A stretch of DNA of 64,000 nucleotides from assembly GCA_009774175.1 (NCBI GenBank), contig VSNG01000016.1, forward strand, positions 9,407-73,406, read 5' to 3'. Source of the DNA: Lachnospiraceae bacterium. GTDB taxonomy: Bacteria > Bacillota > Clostridia > Lachnospirales > Lachnospiraceae. Both the position numbers and the translations under genes were made by a program. Each line of letters begins with the position of its first letter. The stretch's first letter is position 1. This document shows, piece by piece, positions 1 through 7,259 of this stretch. The notes under the pieces are model-generated. The model was not told the origin of the DNA. It saw nothing but the letters and a program-made list of their open reading frames with translations, and searched no databases.

Positions 1-1095
1 AGAGTCAATGAAGACGGTTCGGTTGATTATTCCAGTATGAGCGCGCTGCAGAATGTGCACAAGGGCGACAAGGTGGCGATTTATCATTATGCGGTGCAAG
101 GTGAGAACGGTTATACGGTTACGGGCGGTGAGATGAAGGCGGATCCCGTCAGAGATCTTCCTCCCATGAGAGGAAAGGGAATCACCAGAGAAAACGGCAC
201 CTATTACGCACAGAGCGACGGAAAGATTGAGGTTAAGGACGGGAAGATCGACATCCAGAATGTCCATGAAATCATGGGGGATGTGGATGCAATTATCGGT
301 AAGATTGAGTTTTTCGGTGATATTATCATTAACGGCAATGTGGAAGGCGGCATCGTTATCCGTGCCGGACGTAACATAGAGATTCACGGGACCACGGGCG
401 CGGCAACCCTGTTTGCGGGCGGCGACGTAATGCTCACGCGCGGGATTCAGGGCGGCGGAAAGATTTCCGCCAGAGGAAATGTTTTTGCCGAGTTTATAGA
501 GAACACTACTGTGGATGCTGGCGGCCTGGTGCAATGCAACGTTATTTTGAATGCGAAGGTCAATGCCAGGGATAAGGTGATTACCACAGGTAAGAGAGGC
601 GCGATTATCGGCGGCTATACCCATGCTCTTAAGAGTATTGAGGCTATGACTGCAGGAAATGATGTGGAGCTTAAAACCGTTCTCCACTGCGGCTATGAAC
701 CGGAGTCTTTTGATAAGCTTCTGGAGGCGAGACGCAAGGAGACGGAGATTAAGGAACGGCTTTCGAAGCTGGTGGATACCATGACGGAGGCGCTGCGCGA
801 GAAGCGTATGCGGGGCGCGAGTACCGCCAAAAATACGGAGGCCAGTCTTCTGGAATGGAACCGGCTCAAGGACGAATACTTTGCGGAGCTTGATAAGGTG
901 GGCAAGGAGCGTGAGGAGCTGGAGACCACCATGGAAGAGGGCAGGGATTCCTATATTAAGGTGGACGGCAATATCTATCGGAATGTGGTGATCAGTGTCA
1001 ACGCCGAGCAGATGACCCTTGACCGGAATACCTGCTTTATGAAGTACGCCGCGGAGAAGGGCGTGATTGAAGGTACCGTTATTGTGCACAGCTGA
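1..1095 (+). CDS. FapA-like (DUF342) protein, 3' part only
   Basis: The reading frame is already open at base 1, so the gene begins upstream and only about 364 C-terminal codons are visible. The visible part has the DUF342/FapA pattern. A Gly/Asn-rich beta-helix comes first, with repeats such as GDIIINGNVEGG, GGDVMLTRGIQGGG and AGGLVQCNVILNAKV. A charged coiled-coil hairpin follows (about residues 220-300 of the visible part), then a short beta tail. FapA proteins are cytoplasmic and have been linked to flagellar or envelope functions, but their biochemical role is unsettled. folC follows with little space. The family call is firm; the role is not. Confidence 0.8.
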   Translation, partial: RVNEDGSVDYSSMSALQNVHKGDKVAIYHYAVQGENGYTVTGGEMKADPVRDLPPMRGKGITRENGTYYAQSDGKIEVKDGKIDIQNVHEIMGDVDAIIGKIEFFGDIIINGNVEGGIVIRAGRNIEIHGTTGAATLFAGGDVMLTRGIQGGGKISARGNVFAEFIENTTVDAGGLVQCNVILNAKVNARDKVITTGKRGAIIGGYTHALKSIEAMTAGNDVELKTVLHCGYEPESFDKLLEARRKETEIKERLSKLVDTMTEALREKRMRGASTAKNTEASLLEWNRLKDEYFAELDKVGKEREELETTMEEGRDSYIKVDGNIYRNVVISVNAEQMTLDRNTCFMKYAAEKGVIEGTVIVHS

Positions 1096-1111
1096 TAGTG
1101 GCGGACGGACA

Positions 1112-2422
1112 ATGAAAGAAATGTTTGATACTTATGGGGCGGCGGAGGAGTATATCAACGCCACCCCTAAATTTACGAAAAAGAACAGCAGAGAGGACAC
1201 CGCGCGGTTCTGGGAATATCTGGGATATCCGGGGCGGAGTGGCAGGATTGTACACGTGGCAGGCACAAACGGAAAAGGCTCCGTTTGTGCTTATTTGTGC
1301 TCTGTTCTGCAAAAGGCGGGTATTTCCTGCGGTATGTTTACGTCGCCCCACCTGATTACCATGCGGGAACGGTTTGTGATAGACGGGGAGAAGGTGTCGG
1401 AGGAAGCGTTTCTGTATGCGTTCCGAAAGGTGTTGGAAGGAGTGAAAAGCTTTTCTCCCGAAACGTATCATCCAACTTTTTTTGAATTTCTGTTTTTCAT
1501 GGCCATGATTTTGTTTGAAAAGTATCATGTGGAATACGAGGTTCTGGAGACCGGGCTTGGCGGCCGGCTTGACGCCACCAATGTAACAGATCAGAAGGAA
1601 GTGTGTATTCTGACGGCAATCGGGTATGATCATATGGAGTACCTGGGAGATACGCTGCCCCTGATTGCGGGGGAGAAGGCGGGGATTATGCGCTGTGGCG
1701 TTCCTGTCGTCTATCCGGACAAGCAGGAGGAGGTAACCCGCGTTATAGAGGAATATGCAAAAAAGACGGGGGCAAAGCCCATTCCACTTGAGAAAACAGC
1801 GATAAAAGAAATAAAGATTAAAAATAAAACGATTGATTTTTCTCTTCATTTACACTATGATGATTATATTGGTTTTACTGTGTCCACATCCGCACTCTAT
1901 CAGGTGGAAAACGCAGCCCTTGCGGTGAAGGCGTTGACGCTTCTGACAGACAGGCGGATTACGGTTCCTGTGATGCAGGACGGGATTCGGGAAGCGTTTT
2001 GGGCTGGCAGGATGGAAGAGGTGCTGCCTTCGGTGTATGTTGACGGCGCCCATAACGTGGACGGCATACGCGCTTTTTTGGAGACGGTAAAACGGCATTC
2101 CTGTACGGGCAGGCGGTTGCTGCTCTATTCTGCAGTGCGGGACAAACAGTACAGGGAAGCGGCGGCGTTGCTTTCCAGGGCGGGGCTTTTTGATGAGATC
2201 TGCCTTTCGCCTTTACAGGGAGAACGGGGATTGCCGTTAGCACAGTTGATAGATTCTTTCAGACAATATACAGGATTTGACAGGAAGATATATGACACGA
2301 CGGAGGCGGCGTTTACGGCGCTGCTGTCACAGAAGAATGACGGGGATAAGGTGTATATTGTCGGTTCATTATATTTGGTGGGTGAAGTGAAAGCCCTTGT
2401 AAGGAGCCTTGAGCATGATTAA
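1112..2422 (+). CDS. folC: Folylpolyglutamate synthase / dihydrofolate synthase
   Basis: This 436-residue protein is the Mur-ligase-like enzyme that adds glutamate to dihydropteroate or folates using ATP. It shows the FolC P-loop GTNGKGS near residue 52, the GLGGRLDATNV motif near residue 150, which binds Mg and ATP, and DGAHNVDG near residue 311 at the start of the C-terminal glutamate ligase domain. Length is normal for the family. The ATG at 1112 was chosen because family members start shortly before the YINA/FTK helix; an in-frame start at 1067 would overlap the preceding gene by 29 bases and add a non-family extension. The stop codon overlaps the start of the next small gene, so the two are probably translationally coupled. 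Confidence 0.93.
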   Translation: MKEMFDTYGAAEEYINATPKFTKKNSREDTARFWEYLGYPGRSGRIVHVAGTNGKGSVCAYLCSVLQKAGISCGMFTSPHLITMRERFVIDGEKVSEEAFLYAFRKVLEGVKSFSPETYHPTFFEFLFFMAMILFEKYHVEYEVLETGLGGRLDATNVTDQKEVCILTAIGYDHMEYLGDTLPLIAGEKAGIMRCGVPVVYPDKQEEVTRVIEEYAKKTGAKPIPLEKTAIKEIKIKNKTIDFSLHLHYDDYIGFTVSTSALYQVENAALAVKALTLLTDRRITVPVMQDGIREAFWAGRMEEVLPSVYVDGAHNVDGIRAFLETVKRHSCTGRRLLLYSAVRDKQYREAAALLSRAGLFDEICLSPLQGERGLPLAQLIDSFRQYTGFDRKIYDTTEAAFTALLSQKNDGDKVYIVGSLYLVGEVKALVRSLEHD

Positions 2423-2561
2423 TTTTGAAGAGGAATTGAAAAAGTTCCATCCCAGCCTGGAAGTGGAGGACGCGGAAGAGGCGATCTACAATCAGGATCT
2501 GACGGATATGGCGGACCTGATGGTGAAGATTGTCAAGGATTCAAAGAAACCGGTAGAATAG
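2415..2561 (+). CDS. 48-residue acidic hypothetical protein coupled to folC
   Basis: The ATG at 2415 overlaps the folC stop region by eight bases and opens a 48-codon frame ending at TAG 2559-2561. The product is acidic and predicted helical (starts MINFEEELKKF, ends VKDSKKPVE), with no cysteine and no membrane segment. It fills the gap between folC and the TPR gene exactly. That tight packing, together with codon use like its neighbours, supports a real gene. I do not recognise a family. It may be a small conserved protein of Lachnospiraceae, but this is inference from context only. Confidence 0.6.
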   Translation: MINFEEELKKFHPSLEVEDAEEAIYNQDLTDMADLMVKIVKDSKKPVE

Positions 2562-2574
2562 GGGATTGGCATAG

Positions 2575-3993
2575 ATGAATTGTTACCAGTGCGGCTGTAC
2601 ACTGTCCGAACATGATTTTTGCACGAACTGCGGTGCCGATGTAGCCCTTTATAAGAGGATTATATATATCTCCAATCGTTTTTATAACGATGGACTGGAG
2701 CGGGCCGGCGTCAGGGATCTGACGGGTGCGATCACAAGTTTGCGGCAGAGCCTTAAATTTGACAAGAATAATGTGGAAGCCAGAAACCTTTTGGGCTTGG
2801 TCTACTTTGAGACCGGCGAGGTGGTGGCTGCCTTAAGCGAGTGGGTAATCAGTAAAAATCTGCGTCCGAAGAAGAACATTGCGGACGATTATATCAATAT
2901 GATCCAGACGAATCAGAACCGTCTGGATACCATCAATCAGACCATTAAAAAATACAATCAGGCGCTGACCTACTGTAATCAGGACAGCCTTGACCTGGCG
3001 GTGATTCAGCTTAAAAAGGTGCTCTCCCTGAATCCCAAATTTATCAGGGCGCATCAGCTTCTGGCGTTACTCTACATCAACAGCGAGGAGTGGGAGCGGG
3101 CAAAGAGAGAGCTTACAAAATGTCTGGAGATAGATACCAACAACACGGCCACGCTCCGCTATCTGAAAGAAGTGGACGAGATGCTTCTGCCCGAGGAGGG
3201 CGTCAAGAATTCGTCCAGGAAACAGAAAAAGTCGGATGAGATCATTAAATATCAGAGCGGGAACGAGACGATTATCCAGCCGGCAAACGTGAAGGAGAGC
3301 CGGGGCGTTACTTCACTGCTTAATCTTGGAATCGGTGTGGCCATCGGTGTAGCCATCGCCTTTTTTCTGATTCTGCCGGCCAGAATACAGACGGCCAAGG
3401 CGGGCATAGACGAGGAGCTCCGTAAGGTCAGCGAGCAGTCTGACGCGAAGTCGGCTACCATTGACGAGCTGCAGCAGCAGCTCAATGAGTTACAGTCACA
3501 AAACGACGCTTTACAGCAGGATGTGACGGCATATATGGGAACCGACGGCGATCTGCAGTCTGTGGAAAGCCTGATGAAGGCGGCCGATGCGTATCTGACA
3601 GATCAGACGAATGTTACCGTTGTAGCGGATTATCTGGAAGAAATCGAGACGGAACAGGCCGGGGAGGGTGCGGAGGAAAATTCCGAAGCCTTTGAGAATC
3701 TTTACAATACCCTGCTGGCGCTGATCGGGCCGCAGATTGCGGAATCTTATGACGAAGACGGCCACGCGGCATTCTGGGCAGGAAATTATGCGGACGCCAT
3801 TCCCAATCTGGAAAAGGCGTATCAGTACGATCCAACCAACGGGCAGGCGCTTTTTGATCTGGCCAACTCCTATTACCGCATGGGAGAGGAGCAGAGAGCG
3901 GCTGAAATTTACCGGCAGGTGATCGAGCTGTTCCCCAATACGGAGAAGGCGGATAAATCCGAGAATACGCTGGCGCAGATAAACGGGGAGTAG
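2575..3993 (+). CDS. Zinc-ribbon, membrane-anchored TPR protein
   Basis: The 472-residue protein starts with a four-cysteine zinc ribbon (CYQCG at residues 3-7, CTNCG at 17-21). TPR-like helical repeats follow over about residues 35-205. A single membrane segment lies near residues 248-270 (rich in Gly, Ala, Ile, Val), then a Gln-rich coiled coil at about 275-320. A second TPR block near 395-465 carries the pattern AFWAGNYADAIPNLEKAYQ. The N-terminal half is probably cytoplasmic and the C-terminal half outside. TPR domains mediate protein contacts; no partner can be named. The gene sits between folC and the sigma-F operon and is followed by a hairpin terminator. Specific function unknown. Confidence 0.85.
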   Translation: MNCYQCGCTLSEHDFCTNCGADVALYKRIIYISNRFYNDGLERAGVRDLTGAITSLRQSLKFDKNNVEARNLLGLVYFETGEVVAALSEWVISKNLRPKKNIADDYINMIQTNQNRLDTINQTIKKYNQALTYCNQDSLDLAVIQLKKVLSLNPKFIRAHQLLALLYINSEEWERAKRELTKCLEIDTNNTATLRYLKEVDEMLLPEEGVKNSSRKQKKSDEIIKYQSGNETIIQPANVKESRGVTSLLNLGIGVAIGVAIAFFLILPARIQTAKAGIDEELRKVSEQSDAKSATIDELQQQLNELQSQNDALQQDVTAYMGTDGDLQSVESLMKAADAYLTDQTNVTVVADYLEEIETEQAGEGAEENSEAFENLYNTLLALIGPQIAESYDEDGHAAFWAGNYADAIPNLEKAYQYDPTNGQALFDLANSYYRMGEEQRAAEIYRQVIELFPNTEKADKSENTLAQINGE

Positions 3994-4042
3994 TACAGGC
4001 GAAACTTCGGCGTACATGAGAGAAATATCGGAAATACGAAAG

Positions 4043-4073
4043 AGGACATGATGAAAACCATCATGTCCTTTTC
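4043..4073 (+). terminator. Hairpin terminator between TPR gene and spoIIAA
   Basis: An 11-bp perfect stem (AGGACATGATG at 4043-4053 with CATCATGTCCT at 4059-4069) has a 5-nt loop and is followed by TTTTCT. It fits a Rho-independent terminator for the upstream TPR gene. It ends only about 36 bases before the spoIIAA start, leaving too little room for a normal promoter between the two. Confidence 0.8.
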
Positions 4074-4108
4074 TGATGCCCGAAGATGGAAAAGGAGGTT
4101 TACATAAT

Positions 4109-4420
4109 ATGGAAGAAGATTTTAAAGTCATTGACAATTACCTGATGATAAGAATGCCGGCTGAAATAGACCATCATAAATCAGTTGACATAAGTAAGAG
4201 GGCCGACCGGTACATTGTATCCAAAAAGGTGGGAAACGTGGTGTTTGATTTTGAGCGGACAACCTTTATGGACAGCTCCGGCGTCGGCATTATTCTGGGA
4301 CGGTATCAGAAAATATCCTGTTTCGGCGGGAAGGTCTACGCGGTCAACGCAGGCAGCAGGATCAGGCGGCTGCTTCTTTTGTCGGGGCTTGAAAATATTG
4401 TGGAGCTGATCGAGCAGTAA
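4109..4420 (+). CDS. spoIIAA: Anti-sigma-F factor antagonist SpoIIAA
   Basis: The 103-residue single-domain STAS protein acts in the forespore switch. Unphosphorylated SpoIIAA binds SpoIIAB and frees sigma-F; SpoIIAB phosphorylates it on a conserved serine, and SpoIIE reverses this. The conserved phosphosite context MDSSGVGIILG is present around residues 54-64. The start at 4109 has an excellent AAAGGAGG site 10 bases upstream; an upstream in-frame ATG at 4076 lies almost inside the terminator and would bury this site. It is the first gene of the spoIIAA-spoIIAB-sigF operon. Unlike the tight coupling usual in Bacillus, a 69-base hairpin-rich spacer separates it from spoIIAB. Confidence 0.95.
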   Translation: MEEDFKVIDNYLMIRMPAEIDHHKSVDISKRADRYIVSKKVGNVVFDFERTTFMDSSGVGIILGRYQKISCFGGKVYAVNAGSRIRRLLLLSGLENIVELIEQ

Positions 4421-4467
4421 GCTGCTCGATGGCGAGATTTGCGTCTGCGCGATGCTTGCCGCAAACT
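4409..4467. repeat. Paired hairpins across the spoIIAA-spoIIAB junction
   Basis: Two stem-loops follow each other. The first pairs ATCGAGCAG (4409-4417) with CTGCTCGAT (4422-4430), and the spoIIAA stop codon lies in its loop. The second pairs TTTGCG near 4438 with CGCAAA ending near 4467, followed by CTCGGAA. Neither has a T-run, so they are not terminators. The same two parts recur in the purE-purM gap, which suggests a dispersed intergenic repeat. Confidence 0.6.
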
Positions 4468-4489
4468 CGGAAATAAGAGGAGGGAAGAT

Positions 4490-4978
4490 ATGATAGAGGT
4501 TACGGAAAAAAAGGATTACAGGCTTGTTACCAATGAGATGCGGCTGGAATTTGCGGCGGTGTCAGATAATGAAGCTTTTGCAAGAATGGCGGTGGCGGCG
4601 TTTATAGCGCCTTTAAATCCAACGTTGGAGGAGCTTTCCGACGTAAAGACGGCTGTGTCCGAGGCGGTGACAAACGCGATTATACACGGCTATGGAAACA
4701 GGGGCTGCGTTACCGACAGAGTGAAGATGAATTGTGAGCTGAAGGGCAGCGTTCTGGAAGTGGAAATTATAGACCGGGGCGTGGGAATTGAGGATGTGAG
4801 CCGGGCCATGCAGCCGCTGTTTACCACGAGGCCGGAGTGGGAGCGATCCGGGATGGGGTTTGCCTTTATGGAAGCTTTTATGGACGATCTGGAGGTGGTT
4901 TCCGAACCGGATCAGGGAACGCTGGTGCGCATGTATAAAAAGATCGGTCTTGGCGGCTGGATCGTCAGCGAGGAGTAG
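4490..4978 (+). CDS. spoIIAB: Anti-sigma-F factor and serine kinase SpoIIAB
   Basis: The 162-residue GHKL-fold protein binds sigma-F to block it and phosphorylates SpoIIAA. ATP-binding elements are visible: SEAVTNAIIHGYG (N-box, about residues 60-72), DRGVGIEDV (G1 region) and RSGMGFAFM (G2 region near residue 120). It is slightly longer than Bacillus SpoIIAB (about 146). The ATG at 4490 follows AGAGGAGGG; an upstream in-frame ATG at 4439 lies inside the spacer hairpin and lacks a good site. sigF starts three bases after the stop, as in known spoIIA operons. Confidence 0.95.
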   Translation: MIEVTEKKDYRLVTNEMRLEFAAVSDNEAFARMAVAAFIAPLNPTLEELSDVKTAVSEAVTNAIIHGYGNRGCVTDRVKMNCELKGSVLEVEIIDRGVGIEDVSRAMQPLFTTRPEWERSGMGFAFMEAFMDDLEVVSEPDQGTLVRMYKKIGLGGWIVSEE

Positions 4979-4981
4979 CCT

Positions 4982-5737
4982 ATGGAGGAAACTGCCGTAT
5001 TAATCGAACGATCACAGGCAGGAGATAAAGAGGCGAGAGAGGTACTGATAGAGGAAAATCTGGGGCTGGTGCGGCATATTGTGAAGCGTTTCATCGGGAG
5101 AGGGTATGATGCGGAGGACTTGTTTCAGATCGGCTGCATCGGGCTGATCAAGGCAATTGATAAATTTGACCTGCAGTTTGGCGTGCGCTTTTCCACCTAT
5201 GCGGTACCCATGATTCAAGGAGAAATCAAAAGGTTTTTGCGGGACGACGGGATGGTGAAGGTGAGCCGTACCCTGAAAGAAAACGGCTGGAAGATTAAGC
5301 AGGCGGCCGAAAAGCTTTCCCAGATCTACGGCAGGGAGGCTACGCTGCAGGAAATATCCGCCCAGACGGAGCTTACGATAGAGGAAATTGTCATGGCGCT
5401 TGACGCCAATGTGGAAGTGGAATCTATCTACAAGTCGGTTTACCAGTCGGACGGCAATGAAATATATCTGGTGGATCAGGTTGTGGAAAACGGCGCCGGA
5501 TGCACTGCCGGGGTTAACCGGGCGGGGGAGGATACGGAGAAGGAAAAGATTTTAAACCACATGTTGCTGGAACAGCTTCTGGGGACGCTTTCGGAGACGG
5601 AGAGACAGCTGATTGGCATGCGGTATTTTCAGGACAAGACGCAGATGGAGGTGGCAAAATGTCTGGGGATCAGCCAGGTGCAGGTCAGCCGGATGGAGAA
5701 GAGGATTCTGCTGAGGCTGAGGAGAGAGGTGGGGTGA
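4982..5737 (+). CDS. sigF: RNA polymerase sporulation sigma factor F
   Basis: The 251-residue sigma-70 family protein directs early forespore transcription. Region 2 motifs are clear: DLFQIGCIGLIKAIDKFD near residue 41, and FSTYAVPMIQGEIKRFL near residue 64, which includes the -10 recognition helix. Region 3 follows, and the C-terminal region 4 helix-turn-helix contains VAKCLGISQVQVSRMEKR. Position immediately after spoIIAA and spoIIAB identifies it as sigma-F rather than sigma-G or sigma-E. The next gene is pyrE under its own promoter, so sigF closes the operon; no spoVA gene follows it directly. Confidence 0.95.
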   Translation: MEETAVLIERSQAGDKEAREVLIEENLGLVRHIVKRFIGRGYDAEDLFQIGCIGLIKAIDKFDLQFGVRFSTYAVPMIQGEIKRFLRDDGMVKVSRTLKENGWKIKQAAEKLSQIYGREATLQEISAQTELTIEEIVMALDANVEVESIYKSVYQSDGNEIYLVDQVVENGAGCTAGVNRAGEDTEKEKILNHMLLEQLLGTLSETERQLIGMRYFQDKTQMEVAKCLGISQVQVSRMEKRILLRLRREVG

Positions 5738-5809
5738 GAGAAAACGGTGCGTTATGGGGGCAAAGAGACGGCGTAAGTTTATTGCAGCTTTATAGACAGG
5801 AATTGCAGA

Positions 5810-5838
5810 TTGAAAAGCGCGCTGTGATGTGGTACAGT
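5810..5838 (+). promoter_or_regulatory. Sigma-A-type promoter for pyrE
   Basis: TTGAAA at 5810-5815 and TACAGT at 5833-5838 are separated by 17 bases, about 60 bases before the pyrE start. This is the only good promoter in the 162-base gap after sigF, and it separates pyrE from the sporulation operon. Confidence 0.65.
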
Positions 5839-5899
5839 AAAGACGGGTGTTTTTCGCCCGGATGCAGACGACACAAGAGCAGAAAATGAGGATACGGCG

Positions 5900-6595
5900 A
5901 TGGAGCAGTACAAGCAGGAGTTTATCGGCTTCATGGTGGAGAGCCAGGTATTGAAGTTTGGAGATTTTACCCTTAAGAGCGGCAGAAAATCTCCGTTTTT
6001 CATGAACGCGGGCGCCTATGTGACGGGCGCGCAGTTAAGGAGGCTTGGCGAATATTATGCGAAAGCCATCCATGACCGTTACGGTCTGGATTTTGACGTG
6101 CTTTTCGGTCCCGCCTACAAAGGGATTCCCCTTACGGTGGCAACGACCATGGCGATCAGCGAGCTTTACGGAAAAGAGATCCGCTACTGCTCCAACAGAA
6201 AAGAAGTGAAGGATCACGGCGATACGGGTATCCTGCTTGGCAGTAAATTAAAAGACGGGGACAAGGTGGTGATTATTGAGGATGTGACCACCTCCGGTAA
6301 GTCCATCGAGGAGACGTTTCCTGTTTTAAAGGCACAGGCGGATGTTTCGATTCAGGGGCTTATGGTCTCCTTAAACCGTATGGAAAAGGGGCTTTCGAGC
6401 GATAAGAGCGCACTGGAAGAGATTAAGGAGAAGTACGGTTTTGAGACAGGGGCCATCGTGACCATGGAGGAAGTGGTGGAATACCTCTACAACAGGCCTT
6501 ATCAGGGCGTCGTTTATATCGACGATGAACTGAAAGGCAGAATAGACGCCTATTATGAGACCTACGGGGCAAAGTATGAGCAGGAAGGAGTATGA
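5900..6595 (+). CDS. pyrE: Orotate phosphoribosyltransferase
   Basis: The 231-residue type I phosphoribosyltransferase joins orotate to PRPP to give OMP in UMP synthesis. The PRPP-binding loop VVIIEDVTTSGKSI lies at about residues 123-136. The orotate end is seen in FTLKSGRKSPFFMNAG near the N-terminus, and FGPAYKGIPL precedes the catalytic loop with CSNRKEVKDHG. The partner enzyme PyrF is encoded far away at 59.3 kb, so the pyrimidine genes are not one operon here. The following small membrane protein gene begins one base after the stop. Confidence 0.95.
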   Translation: MEQYKQEFIGFMVESQVLKFGDFTLKSGRKSPFFMNAGAYVTGAQLRRLGEYYAKAIHDRYGLDFDVLFGPAYKGIPLTVATTMAISELYGKEIRYCSNRKEVKDHGDTGILLGSKLKDGDKVVIIEDVTTSGKSIEETFPVLKAQADVSIQGLMVSLNRMEKGLSSDKSALEEIKEKYGFETGAIVTMEEVVEYLYNRPYQGVVYIDDELKGRIDAYYETYGAKYEQEGV

Positions 6596-6596
6596 T

Positions 6597-6749
6597 ATGG
6601 AAGAGAAAACTTACAGGACAATGGGAGGTTCCGGCGCCTTAAACATTGCGGTGGGCGTGGTGAGTCTGGTCGTAGGCGTGGCCGCGGGCGTGCTTCTGAT
6701 CATCAGCGGAGCAAAGCTTCTGGCGGGGAGAAATAAAATTTTATTTTAA
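6597..6749 (+). CDS. 50-residue single-span membrane protein
   Basis: ATG at 6597 is preceded by AGGAAGGAG and starts one base after the pyrE stop, so it is probably cotranslated. After a short polar N-terminus the protein is one Gly/Val/Ala-rich hydrophobic stretch (about residues 12-41) ending in a basic tail (KLLAGRNK). An upstream in-frame ATG at 6555 lies inside pyrE and is less likely. No family is recognised. Small membrane proteins of this kind may stabilise complexes, but no function can be assigned. Confidence 0.6.
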   Translation: MEEKTYRTMGGSGALNIAVGVVSLVVGVAAGVLLIISGAKLLAGRNKILF

Positions 6750-6756
6750 ACGGAAA

Positions 6757-6792
6757 GGGTATTTTCGGCTTGGACGGGAATACCCTATTTTG
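6757..6792 (+). terminator. Probable terminator after the pyrE unit
   Basis: GGGTATT (6757-6763) pairs with AATACCC (6779-6785) and is followed by TATTTTG. The stem is short and the loop is 15 bases, so it is a moderate candidate for the end of the pyrE transcript. Confidence 0.5.
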
Positions 6793-6841
6793 TAGCCGTA
6801 AAGGAAAAACAAGCGGCTGCGTACATTGAAGGAGAGCGGCA

Positions 6842-7156
6842 ATGAAAAAAAGCTTCATGTTTACCAATAAAGAGCACACTCTCAAAGGAATTATGGCGAC
6901 GATTCTCGGCATGATCTCCATTGCGTCGCTGGGGTACATTATTGTAAACAGCTACAGAAATGACGGGCAGGTTCCCCTCCAATACGGGGCGGTGGCGTTC
7001 CTTACCATGCTCTTTGCCTTTGCGGGCATTGTGCTGGGGGTGCTCTCAAAATCGGAGCGGGATAAGTTCTATTTTTTCAGTTATCTGGGAATCGTATTAA
7101 ATGTGCTGGTTCTGGCGGCGCTGAGCGTGATTTTATATGCGGGGGCCTACGCCTGA
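6842..7156 (+). CDS. Small three-span integral membrane protein
   Basis: The 104-residue protein has three predicted membrane helices: about residues 16-37 (IMATILGMISIASLGYIIV), 48-66 and 78-102. A charged cytoplasmic N-terminus contains KKSFMFTNKEHTLKG. The start follows GGAGAGCGGCA. It resembles uncharacterised membrane proteins of Lachnospiraceae (possibly DUF6142), a tentative memory-based match. It sits between the pyrE unit and the M29-like peptidase gene. Function unknown. Confidence 0.65.
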   Translation: MKKSFMFTNKEHTLKGIMATILGMISIASLGYIIVNSYRNDGQVPLQYGAVAFLTMLFAFAGIVLGVLSKSERDKFYFFSYLGIVLNVLVLAALSVILYAGAYA

Positions 7157-7259
7157 CTTTCAGAAACGGGGACCGTTATCGTTTTGGAAACAGGGGCGGC
7201 GTTATTTTGGAAACGGGGCTGAAACAGGGAAGTTTCGATAAGAAAGGGATAAGACGGAA

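Noticed and set aside
7160..7220. A tandem repeat (CGTTAT...TTTGGAAACGGGG) before the peptidase gene
   Set aside because: Two diverged copies only; too short and imperfect to call a functional element.
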